From: Earliella scabrosa
Lineage: Eukaryota; Basidiomycota; Agaricomycetes; Polyporales; Polyporaceae
Direction of reading: 5' to 3'
Length of the DNA stretch: 64,000 nt
Assembly: GCA_022605405.1 (NCBI GenBank)
Contig: JABYQQ010000030.1
Location: forward strand, 1 to 64,000
The notes beneath the pieces were generated by a model. That model had not been told where the DNA came from and made no database searches. It was given only the letters and a program-made list of their open reading frames with translations. How positions within the stretch are numbered: the first letter of the stretch is position 1; each line of letters opens with the position of its first letter. The position numbers and the translations under genes are program-made. Positions 45,198 to 56,395 of the stretch are shown one piece after another.

Positions 45198-45864
45198 TGT
45201 ACTAGTGCTGTACTTGTGTCGTCTACATTGACGTGTGTCCGTACAGTACTATCACAATACCCTTAGGATTAGAAATCACCATTCATGCTAGCTTTGCATT
45301 GAAGTCGCAACAGTGGCATTGTAGTCGCTTTTCCGTCGGGGGTATTGTGCAGGACTCATAGACGCCCTTGGGCGCCAGAGCCAGGCGCACAGTGATGTGT
45401 TGCGCCCCGCCCTTGGGGCGGGGCTGGTCCTAGCTACCACCGTCTCACTTACACTTCCTTCGACAACAGCGCGCCGCCGCACCGACCAACTGCGTGGAGG
45501 TGTGGCAGGCGGTAGCTCTGACGTTCTCACGGAGGACGCGAGCTCGGGGCCGTCAAACAATTTGAATGCCAAAGCAAGGCTCGGCGGCACGGTCTCAGAA
45601 AGCCCATTCTCCTTTGCGCGGTGCTGTGCACTCACGTCTGACAAGGTTGTGAGTTTCCGGCCGCGAATGACACATAGGGGCTCCCTCGGGGAGCGGGGGG
45701 TGGCTCGGTCCGGCGCGTAGGGTACGCTGGATGCTCCAGCTCTCCGAGTGCGGCGGACGAGGCTACCGGACGCATTGGCTCGTTGCGATGGCGTGGGTAC
45801 GTGCTTGTCCTCTGTGTCAATGCAGCAGGGCAGGATGCGGCAATGGGCTCGAGAGCGCTCTGGG
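45198..45864. other. Intergenic, upstream of gene A
   Basis: About 670 bp with no recognised gene. At 45404-45424 GCCCCGCCC and GGGCGGGGC form a perfect nine-base inverted repeat around TTG. It contains CCCCGC words like those bound by CreA/Mig1-type repressors, although a chance GC-rich hairpin is equally possible. Confidence 0.4.
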
Positions 45865-45871
45865 TATAAAA
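45865..45871 (+). promoter_or_regulatory. TATA box of gene A
   Basis: TATAAAA lies about 140 bp before the start codon at 46006. Confidence 0.6.
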
Positions 45872-46005
45872 GAGGTGGAAATTCAACGGGGGAAGGCAGG
45901 TCTCTCATCGTCCTCTCCCTCGCCCTCTCAGCTTGCGCCTCTCGCCTGTCGAGTTCAACTCTCATCCAGCGAAAGTGCCTCACCATCGAGTCATCAACCG
46001 CCAAC

Positions 46006-47162
46006 ATGTCCGACCAGTTCACGGGGCCCTTCGAGTACAACTTTGGCTTCGACAGGTGCGTTGTTCCTCTCTCTCATAGCTTGCTCCGCGGTCTCATGTT
46101 GTCTTGTTAGCTTTTCGTCGTTCTCGGAGCCCGCGATGCAGCAGTCCACAGTGACCGGCTTCGACTTCGACTTCGATTTCACGGCACCGGGGATGGATGC
46201 ATTCGACTGGCAGCTCCCAGAAGACCTCGTCCCCAAACCACAACCACCCGCCGAGTCCCAGTACGTCCCCAGTCTTCCCAATACGTTCTCCCGCACTGAA
46301 GTTGCACGCCGCCAGCTCCCACACTGCGTACTCGCCGGACGATACCAGCCTGTGGTTGCCGGACACCAGCCTATGGTCGCCGGACATCCCCATGTGGTTC
46401 GATGGTCTGGGCTTTCCGAGTTCGAGTGGGGTCGGCGCTAGCAACGCTACTACGCCGGAGCTCGTGTCATCGCCCGAATGTAGCACGCCGGCATCCAACG
46501 GCTGGGACACCTCACTCCTCTGGGCTAACACCTCCGTCGCCTCACCGGCCTCATCCGCTCCACCCGCGTCTCCCGCTCCTTCCGCTCCTTCCGCTCCTTC
46601 CGTATCCACGGTATCCCTCACTTCGACCACCACTCGCACCCCTAGCACCCCTCGCACTCGCACCCGCTCTACTCGTCAGAAGCGAAAGCGTGTGACCGAC
46701 GAGTCTGATGAAGACGAGGACGACTCGGAGCACAACAAACTTAGGGCCAAGGTCGAGCATTCACCCTCCACAAATGATGTGTCTACGCACATCGTCGAGG
46801 ACTTCTTCGAGGAGTACGTCCCCGACCAAAGCCGGCGGAAACGTCGCGTGCTGCCCCCCAGCCAGCAATGGGTGCACAGGATCAACTGGGAGAAGCGGCA
46901 TCCGCGTTGGGACGGAACACCGGTCCCGAAAGTGCCAGCTAACCTGTTCTGGAAAGCTATGAACGATAAGTTCAAACTCCAACACGCCAGGCACTGCAAA
47001 CTCGACGGATGCAATCGTGTTTTCAATAACTCCGCGGGGCTCCACAAACATATCTTGAGCAAGGAACACATATATTGGCGTACCATGTGCAAGAAGTGCA
47101 AGTATGCAGCGCGCCCGGACGGGTTCGCGAGAAGGCACCGCTGTCCAGCTGGAGATGCTTAG
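46006..47162 (+). CDS. Gene A: zinc-module protein, subfamily I (348 aa)
   Basis: Three exons, 46006-46055, 46111-46260 and 46316-47162, all in frame. The N-terminal half is acidic and aromatic (FDFDFDFTAPGMDAFDWQLP) and has a small tandem repeat, SLWLPDTSLWSPD, looking like an activation region. A Ser/Pro/Thr-rich linker and a basic patch (TRQKRKRV), possibly a nuclear signal, follow. The C-terminus has the shared module: INWEKRHPRWDG, then PVPKVPANLFW, then C-x4-C-x12-H-x5-H-x6-C-x2-C-x12-H-x-C. This resembles one C2H2 and one C2HC zinc site. The closest relative in the window is gene E. A DNA-binding regulator is a reasonable guess but is not shown. Confidence 0.72.
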
Positions 47163-48234
47163 AGAAGGGTTGGATGGAGCGTGAGTGGCGGCGAAGGGAG
47201 TACGTTGTCCTGAGGTATGAAAGACGAAGACCGCGTTTGCTCCGCTCCTTAAGCTAATATACCCTGTACTATAGTGATCGTTTGTCTGTGCTCCTCATAT
47301 GCCCTATGTTCTATGCCGCCACGTGTTGTATATACCCCACCCACCTATGCCCTGTACATACCCGTTCATATCATCTTGGACACGACATCTCTCTACGTTA
47401 TAATAGGATCGTCTCCGTTACGCATGCACTCGCCTTGCACCAGGCTACCGCACTCTTTCCTTTACCCGCAGCGTTATCGCGAGCCACATGAAAGGTTGCA
47501 GAGTCACTGTACGGAGGAAGGCTGAGGATGACGCCACGATGTTGCAAAAGCCTCGGGCATGCCGATCTCGCCGACCCTCGCAACCAGAAGCGGTTAAGTC
47601 AGGGCGTCTCAGCCGCGGCCCGGCCGGCAGAAGGTCGAGACCCTGATGGGATCCCGCCACCGCCACGAGGTTAGGACGCGGCGCTTCTCCTCCTTCGGAC
47701 GCCGGCGCGGCCGGTTGACGTGGACGTCGGCGGGCTGGGGACGGGCTGAGCAACTTTGTTCAGTTTGAACTATTCTGGTCCCCGCACACGCCAAAGACGA
47801 ATCTCATTCACCTCCCATCATCTCGAGTGCCGCCCGTCCGGGCTCTTTGCTCCGTAGCAACGCCGATCTGATTGCGCACAGAGGCAGCAATCTTGGAAGT
47901 TGGAGCTCGCATGGTTTTCATACACCGTATATTGGTACGATTCATCCCTCCCATCGCAGGGACTAGTACCTGTTGGATGATTTCTTGAGCAACAGGGAGT
48001 CTCCCCCTACCGGCTCGCAGCGCAACTGCGCACCTCCAATTGTCAAAGCCCTCCTCCGTTTGATGGTCCGTTGAATGTCGTCGTCTTTGTGGGGCTTGCT
48101 TTTGTAGCTGCATGTGGCACGTCTTTGGCATGGAGTGGCAAGCGCCACCTGGCTCCACTATAATGTAAAGGTTGCTTAATGGAAACTTCACTTGTTCACC
48201 CGCTCCCTCACCTGATCTTCTCTCTCTAGACCTG
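47163..48234. other. Intergenic between genes A and B
   Basis: About 1.1 kb without a recognised gene. The first part is AT-richer than the coding DNA and may be the 3' UTR of gene A. Confidence 0.45.
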
Positions 48235-49132
48235 ATGTCGGCGTGCTCGTATTCCAAACGTATGTCTGGTACTCAACGTGAGGTCAAGTCAATTTCAGCG
48301 CCACTTACCTGCACTAACTGTCGCTATTCACGCACAGGCTGGGCACTGCAGTTGACCGACAAAGTGACGTGAGTGGCAGCTGGCATTTACGCGTCGCCAA
48401 CTAACAAGTAGATAGTCTCGTATTGGCCAGCAATGTTGACGATGGTGGCCTTGGACTTGACTCCGCCCAAGGAACAAGGTATGCACATCACATTCGTGGG
48501 CCGTAACAACTGCTCTTACCACGAGGCCCAGTTTTCCGCCCCCGACCACGCCACAGGTTGTATCCACACATCCCTCTCTAGACCAAGAACCAACTGTAGG
48601 GGTGGACCAGTCTCGATCTCTTCACGTCGACATACCAGTGAACAGCGAAGATAGAGCCCAAGCATGGATGTATGGCGTCCCAATCCCCGGGACCAGTGAT
48701 CTCAAGTTCTTTCCATGCTCAATGCAGCCCTGCACTGACTGCGACCCCAAGCTGCATGACCTCCTCGCGACGCGCCACAATACCTCACTCACTGAGTATA
48801 TCAGTACACAGGCGGAAAAATCCTCCGATTGTCTGACGATCGACGACGGAGAGACTACTGGCATTGCCTCTTCCGACGATGAAGATGTTCCATCTGCCAG
48901 TGACGACCCAGACTGGACGGAGACTTCTCATCAAACGAAGACCAATGCCACCACACAGCCCGCAGGATCGAAGAGGGTGCGCTTCGCCACAACAGACAGC
49001 GAGGACAGTTCAATTCCATCCATCTCCGACCCAGACGACGATGATTTCATTCCGCCGGGCAAGGGAGAGAAACAAATTCGAAGAGGCGGGCGCGCTGGGC
49101 GAGGCCCGGCGAAACGCGCGCGACGAACGTAG
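48235..49132 (+). CDS. Gene B: Cys-pair and acidic protein of the cluster (247 aa)
   Basis: Four exons fit: 48235-48368, 48416-48478, 48532-48556 and 48611-49132, each junction in frame with a GT donor and an AG acceptor. An in-frame ATG at 48262 is an alternative start. Near the N-terminus is CTNC, and in the middle FFPCSMQPCTDCD. The latter resembles IPCHTWPPCAVCAG in gene C: both have Pro-Cys, then Pro-Cys-x2-Cys. The C-terminal half is rich in Ser and Asp (DDEDVPSASDDPDW, SDPDDDDFIPP) and ends in a basic tail (RRGGRAGRGPAKRARRT) that could be a nuclear signal. It lacks the zinc module of its neighbours. Function unknown. Confidence 0.55.
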
Positions 49133-49947
49133 CGGCATCGCGGCACGTGTGAATGCGGTGGCGGCACTTAGGGAAACATGAGGGCAGGGTGCGACGATCG
49201 AACCATGCGCGGCAATGGGGCGTTAGGGGGGAGGTGGTTGGATTCGGAAGATGGATGATAACCCCACGTCACGAGCTGATATTTGCTGATATTTGCCCGG
49301 AATCAACGAAATCTTCCCATATGCCCGTTTTGGGTGGCGATGTTCTTCCCCGTCCCGCCCCTTGTGCGTCTCGGGAGAACCGGAAACAGTCCGATGGGAC
49401 CTCTTTGTGTTCGGTAGTGAGGAGAGCTCGCCCAGGGAGGTGGAGAAAGGCATTGTTCCATGCGGAGGCGCGGAGGCCGCCCTTAACCTCGGCCACACTT
49501 GGCAATTATTATCTTTGATGCGAGCAAAAAGTTTTATCTCCGACGCCTCGTTGCACTGGCGAGGTTGTTACCACACTTACCATATATGGCAGGATACTTA
49601 GGCTCAACGTGACCATCTTGTTCTTTTCAACAAACCAACACCACCGGCTCACCCGAGTCGCGTTCCGTCCCTTCTGCGCCTCCCATTTGGCCTCCTTCTT
49701 AGCCTCGGCTTTCGAAGAGGCCACTTTGGCACTCTTTTCCGCACCCGTCTCTATCCTCACCCGTGACACATCGATAACCACAGTAGACGCCCGGCGCGGT
49801 GCGTCTGCTTTGTGTTTTGCGCTGGCAACGTGTAAGGCGCGTTTGGCGCATCTTTCGCTCCCTCAACCCCTTGGCTCCATTTCTCACGTCGATTTCAGAG
49901 AGCTGGGGTGGGCATCGGCCTATCGGAGAGATCCGGCAACGAGGGAA
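49133..49947. other. Intergenic, upstream of gene C
   Basis: About 0.8 kb without a recognised gene. It ends in the gene C promoter. Confidence 0.45.
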
Positions 49948-49955
49948 TATATAAA
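49948..49955 (+). promoter_or_regulatory. TATA box of gene C
   Basis: TATATAAA lies 71 bp before the start codon at 50019. Confidence 0.62.
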
Positions 49956-50018
49956 GCGCAGCCCTTAACCACCGGAACGACGCTCTTCCCCGCGTTGCTA
50001 CCTGACCGTATCCTCACA

Positions 50019-52088
50019 ATGCGCCCAGGAAAGAACATTTCCCGTGGTAGAATCGACGCTAACCAGCGAAATGGGGCCTCGGATGCCAACAAAGGCCGCG
50101 TTGTGGCGGCAACGAGCAGCAATCGCTCTTCGGAGTCGGATGACGACAACGTTCGGCAGCAGCTCTCTGCATCATCGTGGGTCTAGATCGATGAGTGCAG
50201 TTGAATACTGGCTGATGCGAGCTCAACAGGGCCCGAAGGACCAACGGGAGTCGCACCAGCAGCGCACGAGGGCCAGTGGCTAGTCGGCGGAACGGTATTA
50301 CCGTCGGCCCGGGTAGCGACAGCGATAACCGTGCCTCGGGGGCGTCTGACGATGATGAGCACGGGCGGACAAGGTACATGCGACGTGGAGTATACGTGTT
50401 ACAGAGGTTAACTCGACATTCCCAGCTCTACCCGGAGTGCTCGCAGGGCCGGCACGGATTCGCCGGCGACGACGCCCGTGGGATCGCCCAGCCAAACGCC
50501 CGGCCCTGGAACCTCTTCGAGCGAAGGCGTATCTCAGCAAACGAATGGCATGGATGTGGACACGGAAGGGTATGCTGGCAATGTTCTTTGTCTGCCGTCC
50601 TCCAGTTCTTGACATTCATACAGTGATCGCCCCGTTCGGCGTTCTGCGGGCGATAGATCGGAGCATGGTACAGATGCACGCCCCAGCGAAGCTGGTGCGG
50701 CAGAAGCGAGTGGAGTGGAGAGGCCCTTCAACATTGCCTACATACCATGCCACACGTGGCCTCCATGTGCGGTCTGCGCTGGCATCGCCGGGCAACCCCC
50801 TCCGACGATCGTCCCATCGGCCTTCATGCGCGAACGCCAGAAGCAACTCGAAATAGCCCGTGAAGCCGCTCGAAATGCTGCTGTGGCTCGTCCCTTGGAG
50901 ATGAATGGAGAATCTAGTTCTAACCCGCCACAATTGCGCCCTCCTCCTCTCGCACGGCCCTCGGAACCCATGGGCGCACAGCCTGACTTCGTTCCGCCAC
51001 CGCTTAGCCCCCCGCCAATGCCATACGATCCCCCGACTGCGTATCCGCCCCGCGCAAATGGCAACATTCGGCCAGAGCCCGGAATACCTCAGCGTATGCC
51101 AGGCGCACCGGGCGTGTACGCGCCTCAGAACTACCCCATGGAGCCGTTGTTCGTCTCTGCTGGTGTCGCGCCCGGGCCTCAGTCCGGACGTGGTCAGTTT
51201 AGGGGAGCGGCGCCTCCGTCTGCCGGCCGAGGTATGCAACCGATCCCACATGTCATACGACAAGTGACGCTCTCTTCGGTATCTGCGCCCGTGCGCCCTC
51301 ATCCGTACGCTCGCCCGCAGCGTGGCTCTGCACAGCCCTCGTCGTCGTCGCTCAGGATCGAAGACATGCGCACCCCGCAAAACGCGAACGGGGCTCCGAA
51401 CGGGACCCGGCTGCGCGGACGGAACAAGCAGAAGTCGAAGAAGGTGCGCGCGAAGCGCTATAACAGGAAGAAGCGCGAGGAATGGCCGCCGGAAGGGTGG
51501 AACCCGATCTGGGAGGAGGAGAGACCGAGGAGATGGGAGGGGTATGATATCCCGGACGACGTCCCGACGGACAAAGTATACGAGCACCTGCGGAGAAAGT
51601 TTGATCTCAAATCGATGGGTCACTGTCGATGGGAAGGATGCATCCCAACCGAGGCCTCCAGGGACGGGTACAAGATGCTCAAGCGCCACGTCGAGACCGT
51701 CCACCTCGGTCTCAAGCTCGTCTGCAGGCTCTGTGGCGTCAGGAAGCGCGCGGATAATCGCAGGAAGGCCACGCACAAGCGCGGTTGCCCCGAGCGTGAG
51801 GACGGCACGATAGCGATGCCGCCGGAGGACTCGAGCGCGAGCACTAGCACGTTGGCTCAACCCCCCATCGCAACGCAGCCAGGGACCGATGTGCCGCACG
51901 CAGATACACGAATGGGGGACGATGCGGCCAACAACGACGACGACGGACATGATGGCGATGAGGAGGGCTCGGCTGAAGAAGAGGATGAACTGGAAGAAGA
52001 CGAGTTGGAGGAGGATCAGCTCGATGAAGACCAAGAGGACGGGATGGACCATCCGATGGAGTCCGAGTTCGAATCCGAGGATGACTAG
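50019..52088 (+). CDS. Gene C: zinc-module protein, subfamily II (618 aa)
   Basis: Four exons, 50019-50176, 50284-50373, 50426-50569 and 50624-52088; all junctions keep frame. The N-terminal 190 residues are Ser/Asp/Arg-rich and disordered. Then come a Cys cluster (PCHTWPPCAVC), a short helix (RERQKQLEIAREAARNAA) and a long Pro-rich region. The shared module starts at WPPEGWNPIWEE, with RRWEGYDIPDDVPTDKVY, then C-x4-C-x15-H-x4-H-x6-C-x2-C-x13-H-x3-C. A basic block before it (RNKQKSKKVRAKRYNRKK) could be a nuclear signal. The tail is very acidic (EEEDELEEDELEEDQLDED). Relatives in the window are genes D and F. Role unknown; chromatin or transcription is possible. Confidence 0.75.
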
Positions 52089-52617
52089 GATGACTGAATC
52101 TCCGCTGCTATATGATGTTGCTAATGATCTTACTATGTAATGGCTTGTATACGCTGTACTCGGGGTATTTATGCTGGCTGCGGGCCCATTTCTCGCGTGG
52201 CCCAAAGCTGGTCGCACTCGCGAGGTCCCGGACACCAATGGGCACGTGACCTACCATTCCAGCTTAGTCAGCCTCCCGCCATGCTTCCGAGTCTCGGCGC
52301 GCGACAACAACGCGACAAGCACTGACTCGAACTTCTTTCCATGGCTAGTCTACGTCAACCTTTAAAGCAACAGCACTGACAAGCTGCTCGCGTATGTTAC
52401 GCAGTGATGATGAGCCGCGCCGCGGTGTGTTCTCGAATCAGTATGAAGTCTTCACGTCATGGCAGTCACTGCCGATGCCAGTATGTGAGATTTTCATTCT
52501 CGCTCTCATGGTAGCCCCGTCGCTTTTCCACCCTTTTGATTTCAGTGCAACTGTTGTAGCGATTTCCAGCTGTCAGAAGGTGCAACAACTGACGACGGTG
52601 GTTTGGGGCATGAAGCA
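52089..52617. other. Intergenic between gene C and the inverted-repeat element
   Basis: About 0.5 kb with no recognised gene. Confidence 0.45.
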
Positions 52618-52653
52618 CATCAGGAAAAGCCTCCCATGCACATGTCACGACAT
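52618..52653 (+). repeat. Left terminal inverted repeat
   Basis: It begins CATCAGGAAAAGCCTCCCAT and runs to ACGACAT. The reverse complement is found at 54669-54704 with one mismatch. Confidence 0.8.
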
Positions 52654-54668
52654 TTCATGAAATATCATGACATAGTTGCACAATGTTGTGATATATCATC
52701 ATTATATTCCATGACGTAAAATGTGTGCACATTCGCAGGTCCCTTTGTAAATATTGTGACATAGTCGTGAAATTTCATGAATATAGTCTGCTTATATGCG
52801 AGGTATATGATGGCCTTCTCACACAATTGGCAACGCACATACATACGGTTCAGTGAATACAATCATCATTGACACTAACTACTTGACATGAGAACTATGC
52901 TAAGACAACGTTACAGGCGTAGACATAGACAACTTGGAGCAGACTGTACTGATAGGAAGGGAGTACCAACAAACTGGAATGAGCGCAAGCATCGGCAGCA
53001 TGATCACGCCCCGCACGCGCAATCCCGAGATGCGAACTCGAGCGTCGGCACCACAAGCCGCCTACCCTCGCACGTCTCCGAGTCGCGGCGCGTGGGGGGA
53101 GACCGCGATGACACTCACAGCAGCCGGCGGAGTGCGCTTCTTAGGGAATGCTCTAGAGGCGAGGTGTGAAAGCGGCGGTGGGAGAGATGGAAAGGCGTCA
53201 GCATAGGGGACACGGATGAGATTCTTGAGGGACGACTTACCTCGAACAGGATGTACTTGCAAGTTGAAGTCGGCAGTGCAGTGCAGCATCAGATGACTAC
53301 CAAGCCGCGCAAGCCCGGTCGTGACACCGGATTTGCTGAGGCACGGAAAGACGAAAAGAGGACGTGAGGTGCACGAACACGACAGGTCAATATGATATTG
53401 AAGAATGGCAGAAGATGGACACACCGTCACATCCACGGCCAGCGTGCACCACCGGACGAGCGACACCGAGCAGATGCGGAGTCACGGCGGATGAGGAACG
53501 TCGAAGGAGACGACAGATACGACACCGAATGACCTTGGTGAGGATGCGGGGTTGGGGAGAGTAGAGCAGACGGAGATGCGTGCGTGCGCTGGATGACGAG
53601 GTGGTAGAGAGAGGAAAGGCTATCAATTAACAATACTTACCATGTGTGCAGTCTCGTCCGTCGTATCTTGCCCAGATCCTGTCCTCCAGAAGCACTCACC
53701 ATGTAGACCAAAGTGAGGCCCCTACCCAACTGCAACCATAACCAGCACCGCCTACTACAGCGGCACCTCGATGTGCACCGGACTATCCGCAGGGCATACA
53801 GCCCACGGGCACGAGATGCAGAGTTCGGGCTCCTGCAGCAATCCTCAGTAGTCGTCCTCGGGGCTATCTAACCTGCTTAGCTTGCAGCATACAGACATAG
53901 GTAGGCAAGCTCAACGTACTCTCTTGTGCGTTGTTCACTGTCAGGGTTGACGGTCGACTTCGTGTAGGAAGGAGGGAGGAGAAGGCTGGGTGAAGGAGAA
54001 GAAGTGAGGAAGTGAAGCGCTGATTGCCACGTCAACGCTTGGAGTAAACATGGACAAACAAGGGACTTCGTGATTTGGTATCGCGCTGTAGTAGCGCCCA
54101 TCTCCGACTACTTACTACTACCAACTCACTACTGTACTTACTAGTCCTGGTCAAGCAACGCAACAAAACTAGCAATAGAACATTGCATTAGTACTTGAGT
54201 TGACGTTGCCTCAGACTGCTTCTAGATCTACTGTGCTACTTGGAATAAGTACCCTGGAGCATGGGCGCTTCGCCTTCTATACTGGGATCATATGCCAGGC
54301 TGTTCCGACTCCAGGCAACTCGTACTTACTACTAGTGCTTTGGGGCCTGTACAACGATTTTCGCAGATTGAGCATAGTGTAAATTAGCAAATACCGTAGG
54401 TGTTGTAGAAACAGAGTGACTAGGCACCGTCACACAATATGGCCTCGTTCGTAACCAGTGCTATCAGCCTACTAATCGGAGAACCGATCGCAGGCATTCA
54501 GAGTCATATCGCCGCAAGTTCGAATTGCACACCTCAAGGCCCCGTATCAAAGAATTTTGCGCAACTATAAGCAACATGTTACAGATATAGTTCAACTATA
54601 TTCCGTGTGTTCACAAAATGTATCAACATTTCATGATATGTCACGACATTTGCCAGCATAATGCTGTT

Positions 54669-54704
54669 ATGTCGTAACATGTGCATGGGAGGCTTTTCCT
54701 GATG
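54669..54704 (-). repeat. Right terminal inverted repeat
   Basis: It begins ATGTCGTAACATGTGCAT and ends CTTTTCCTGATG, the inverse of the left repeat. Confidence 0.8.
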
Positions 54705-54827
54705 CAGAGCACAATAGGATCTCTGTGTCGGCACTGGCTGTGCTCGGCCAGTGACCACGCTTTGACCGGACACGGTGCCACCAACCCCGTTGTGGTTGCG
54801 TCGCGCTTTGTCTGGGTGGCGACAGAA

Positions 54828-54833
54828 TATATA
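54828..54833 (+). promoter_or_regulatory. TATA box of gene D
   Basis: TATATA lies 128 bp before the start codon at 54956 and only about 125 bp from the right end of the inverted-repeat element. Confidence 0.5.
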
Positions 54834-54955
54834 CTAGCCTACTGGTCTTTCTCTCCGCAACACCACCTTCCTACACCCACAATCATAACCCCTTACGCCC
54901 CTCATCAAACCATCCTAACGCTTCCAGCTGCTACCCACGGCCCACGGCTAACCAG

Positions 54956-56395
54956 ATGTTCCACGGACAGACAGGGCCAGTTTCGTCCAACGCTGGCGCG
55001 GGGTTGTCGAGCCTTACCGAAACCACCAAGAGCAGCTCCGCGTGGCACCCACCCCAGAACAATCTGCGAGGAAGTCGATTTCGGACCTCGCAGGATGAGG
55101 ATAGTCGGTGAGTTACACGCAGTCCTTCCATTAACGCCTCTTCAATGTTTCCATGTCTTTAGTACTCCGCCCTGTATAGATGATGACTTGATGGAGTCAG
55201 ACGGGATGGGATGCAGAAGTTACCGACCCGACCCACATGTGGTTTCGAGTCGAGAACCTTTGCAATTGTCTCTCCCAGCGCGAGATCTTCCTCCGCCCAT
55301 CCGGGACAACGAATCGATGGGTCTGCGGGTGCAGGATCAGGCCATGACCGACTGTGGCGAGTGGGGCAGCCGCTCGGTGGATATTGCATGCGAATCCGGG
55401 GGTGCCGTTCACGAGTAAGTCTCTCATCATGAATAAAAGCTCTTGTATCGACCCATCTTCGCACAAGTAGGTCATCGCGATATCCCATCCTACCAAAACC
55501 TCTCGACAGGCCGTCGTCGCTGAGTGGAGCCTTCAGTTTCTTCCGTCCTCCTAGTGGTCGTCCTCGTATCCCGAAAAGCCTCCAACTCGTGCCACGCCCT
55601 TCTGATCTCAACTTCCCTATACGTCCCTTTCTGGGTGCCCCGGACAAACCCGAAGACCTAAATAGGCCCGGACGCTGGCCCACCAGATCCGTGGGTACCT
55701 CTCGCCAGGCTGCTATTCAGTCTGTATCCCCAGCTAGCCCTCCTCTCCCAACCCCTTCTGCCCCGTCCGCTAATCCCGCCCCCCATTCCCCTTCAAAGGA
55801 ATCATGCCCTCCCGTTGAGTCGAACGCTACGCACCTGGCGTCCTCAAAGTCGCATACTGTCCGCACAAACCGTGGCCCTCCGTCCCCTCCCGTCGCAGAT
55901 ACCAATGATGAGCCCTCCACCTGCCTTTCCAGATCGCGCACGAAAGCCAAGCTAAGCGCCGCTCGCTCCGCGCGCATCAAGAAAACAAAGGCTGCCCCAA
56001 CGAAGCGTGTGAGGCATTACGACCGAAGCAAAGACGAAGGGTGGCCGCCTGAAGGTTACGCCGTGCACTGGGGCGCGTCGGGTCCGCGCTATTGGGGGAC
56101 GAGCCCCATTCCCGATTACATTCCGGACGAAGAGGTGTGGAAGTATCTCGTCGAAACTTACAAAGTTCGGGGCACTGTAGATGTGTGCTTGTGGCCCGAT
56201 TGCGGAAGGCAAGGCAAGGCCGGGATGAACGTCAGACGGCATATCGAGTCTAGCCATCTGGGTCTCAAGTTGGTGTGTCAAGAGTGCGGGAAGAAGATGC
56301 CCCGCACGGACCATTGGACCAACCATACATCTCATGCACCTTCTTGCTCTCAGGCTCGCAGTGGTGCCGGCGGGGACTCGGATCGCAGTCGCTGA
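54956..56395 (+). CDS. Gene D: zinc-module protein, subfamily II (442 aa)
   Basis: Three exons, 54956-55107, 55163-55414 and 55471-56395, all in frame. It starts MFHGQTGPVSSNAGAGLSSL. The first 300 residues are Pro/Ser/Arg-rich and probably disordered. A basic stretch follows (SRTKAKLSAARSARIKKTKA). The module then reads WPPEGYAVHWG, PRYWGTSPIPDYIPDEEVW, C-x4-C-x12-H-x4-H-x6-C-x2-C-x15-H-x3-C. The HLGLKLVC segment between the two zinc sites is identical to gene C, so the pair are close paralogues although their N-termini differ. There is no acidic tail as in gene C. Function unknown; likely nuclear by charge. Confidence 0.73.

Larger units (their letters stand above)
52618..54704. mobile_element. 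Candidate non-autonomous DNA transposon (2.1 kb)
   Basis: The stretch is bounded by 36-bp inverted repeats that match at 35 of 36 positions. Inside each end are AT-rich subterminal words built on TCATGA and GTCACGACAT, for example CATTTCATGAAATATCATGA on the left and CATTTCATGATATGTCACGA on the right, of the kind transposases bind. The inside is about 2 kb with only short, unsupported frames (52934-53206 plus, 53062-53466 minus), so no transposase is seen. No target-site duplication is obvious; only the dinucleotide CA flanks both ends. It sits between zinc-module genes C and D. Confidence 0.62.

Noticed and set aside
45288..46040. 250-codon open frame on the minus strand
   Set aside because: It covers the promoter and first exon of gene A on the other strand and has no recognisable segment.
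50616..52238. 540-codon open frame on the minus strand
   Set aside because: It runs antisense to gene C, whose plus-strand frame has clear domain conservation and splice structure. The antisense frame is long only because of GC-rich codon bias.
52934..53466. Frames inside the inverted-repeat element as a transposase
   Set aside because: Both strands give only 90-130 codon frames without a catalytic Asp/Glu pattern or zinc finger.
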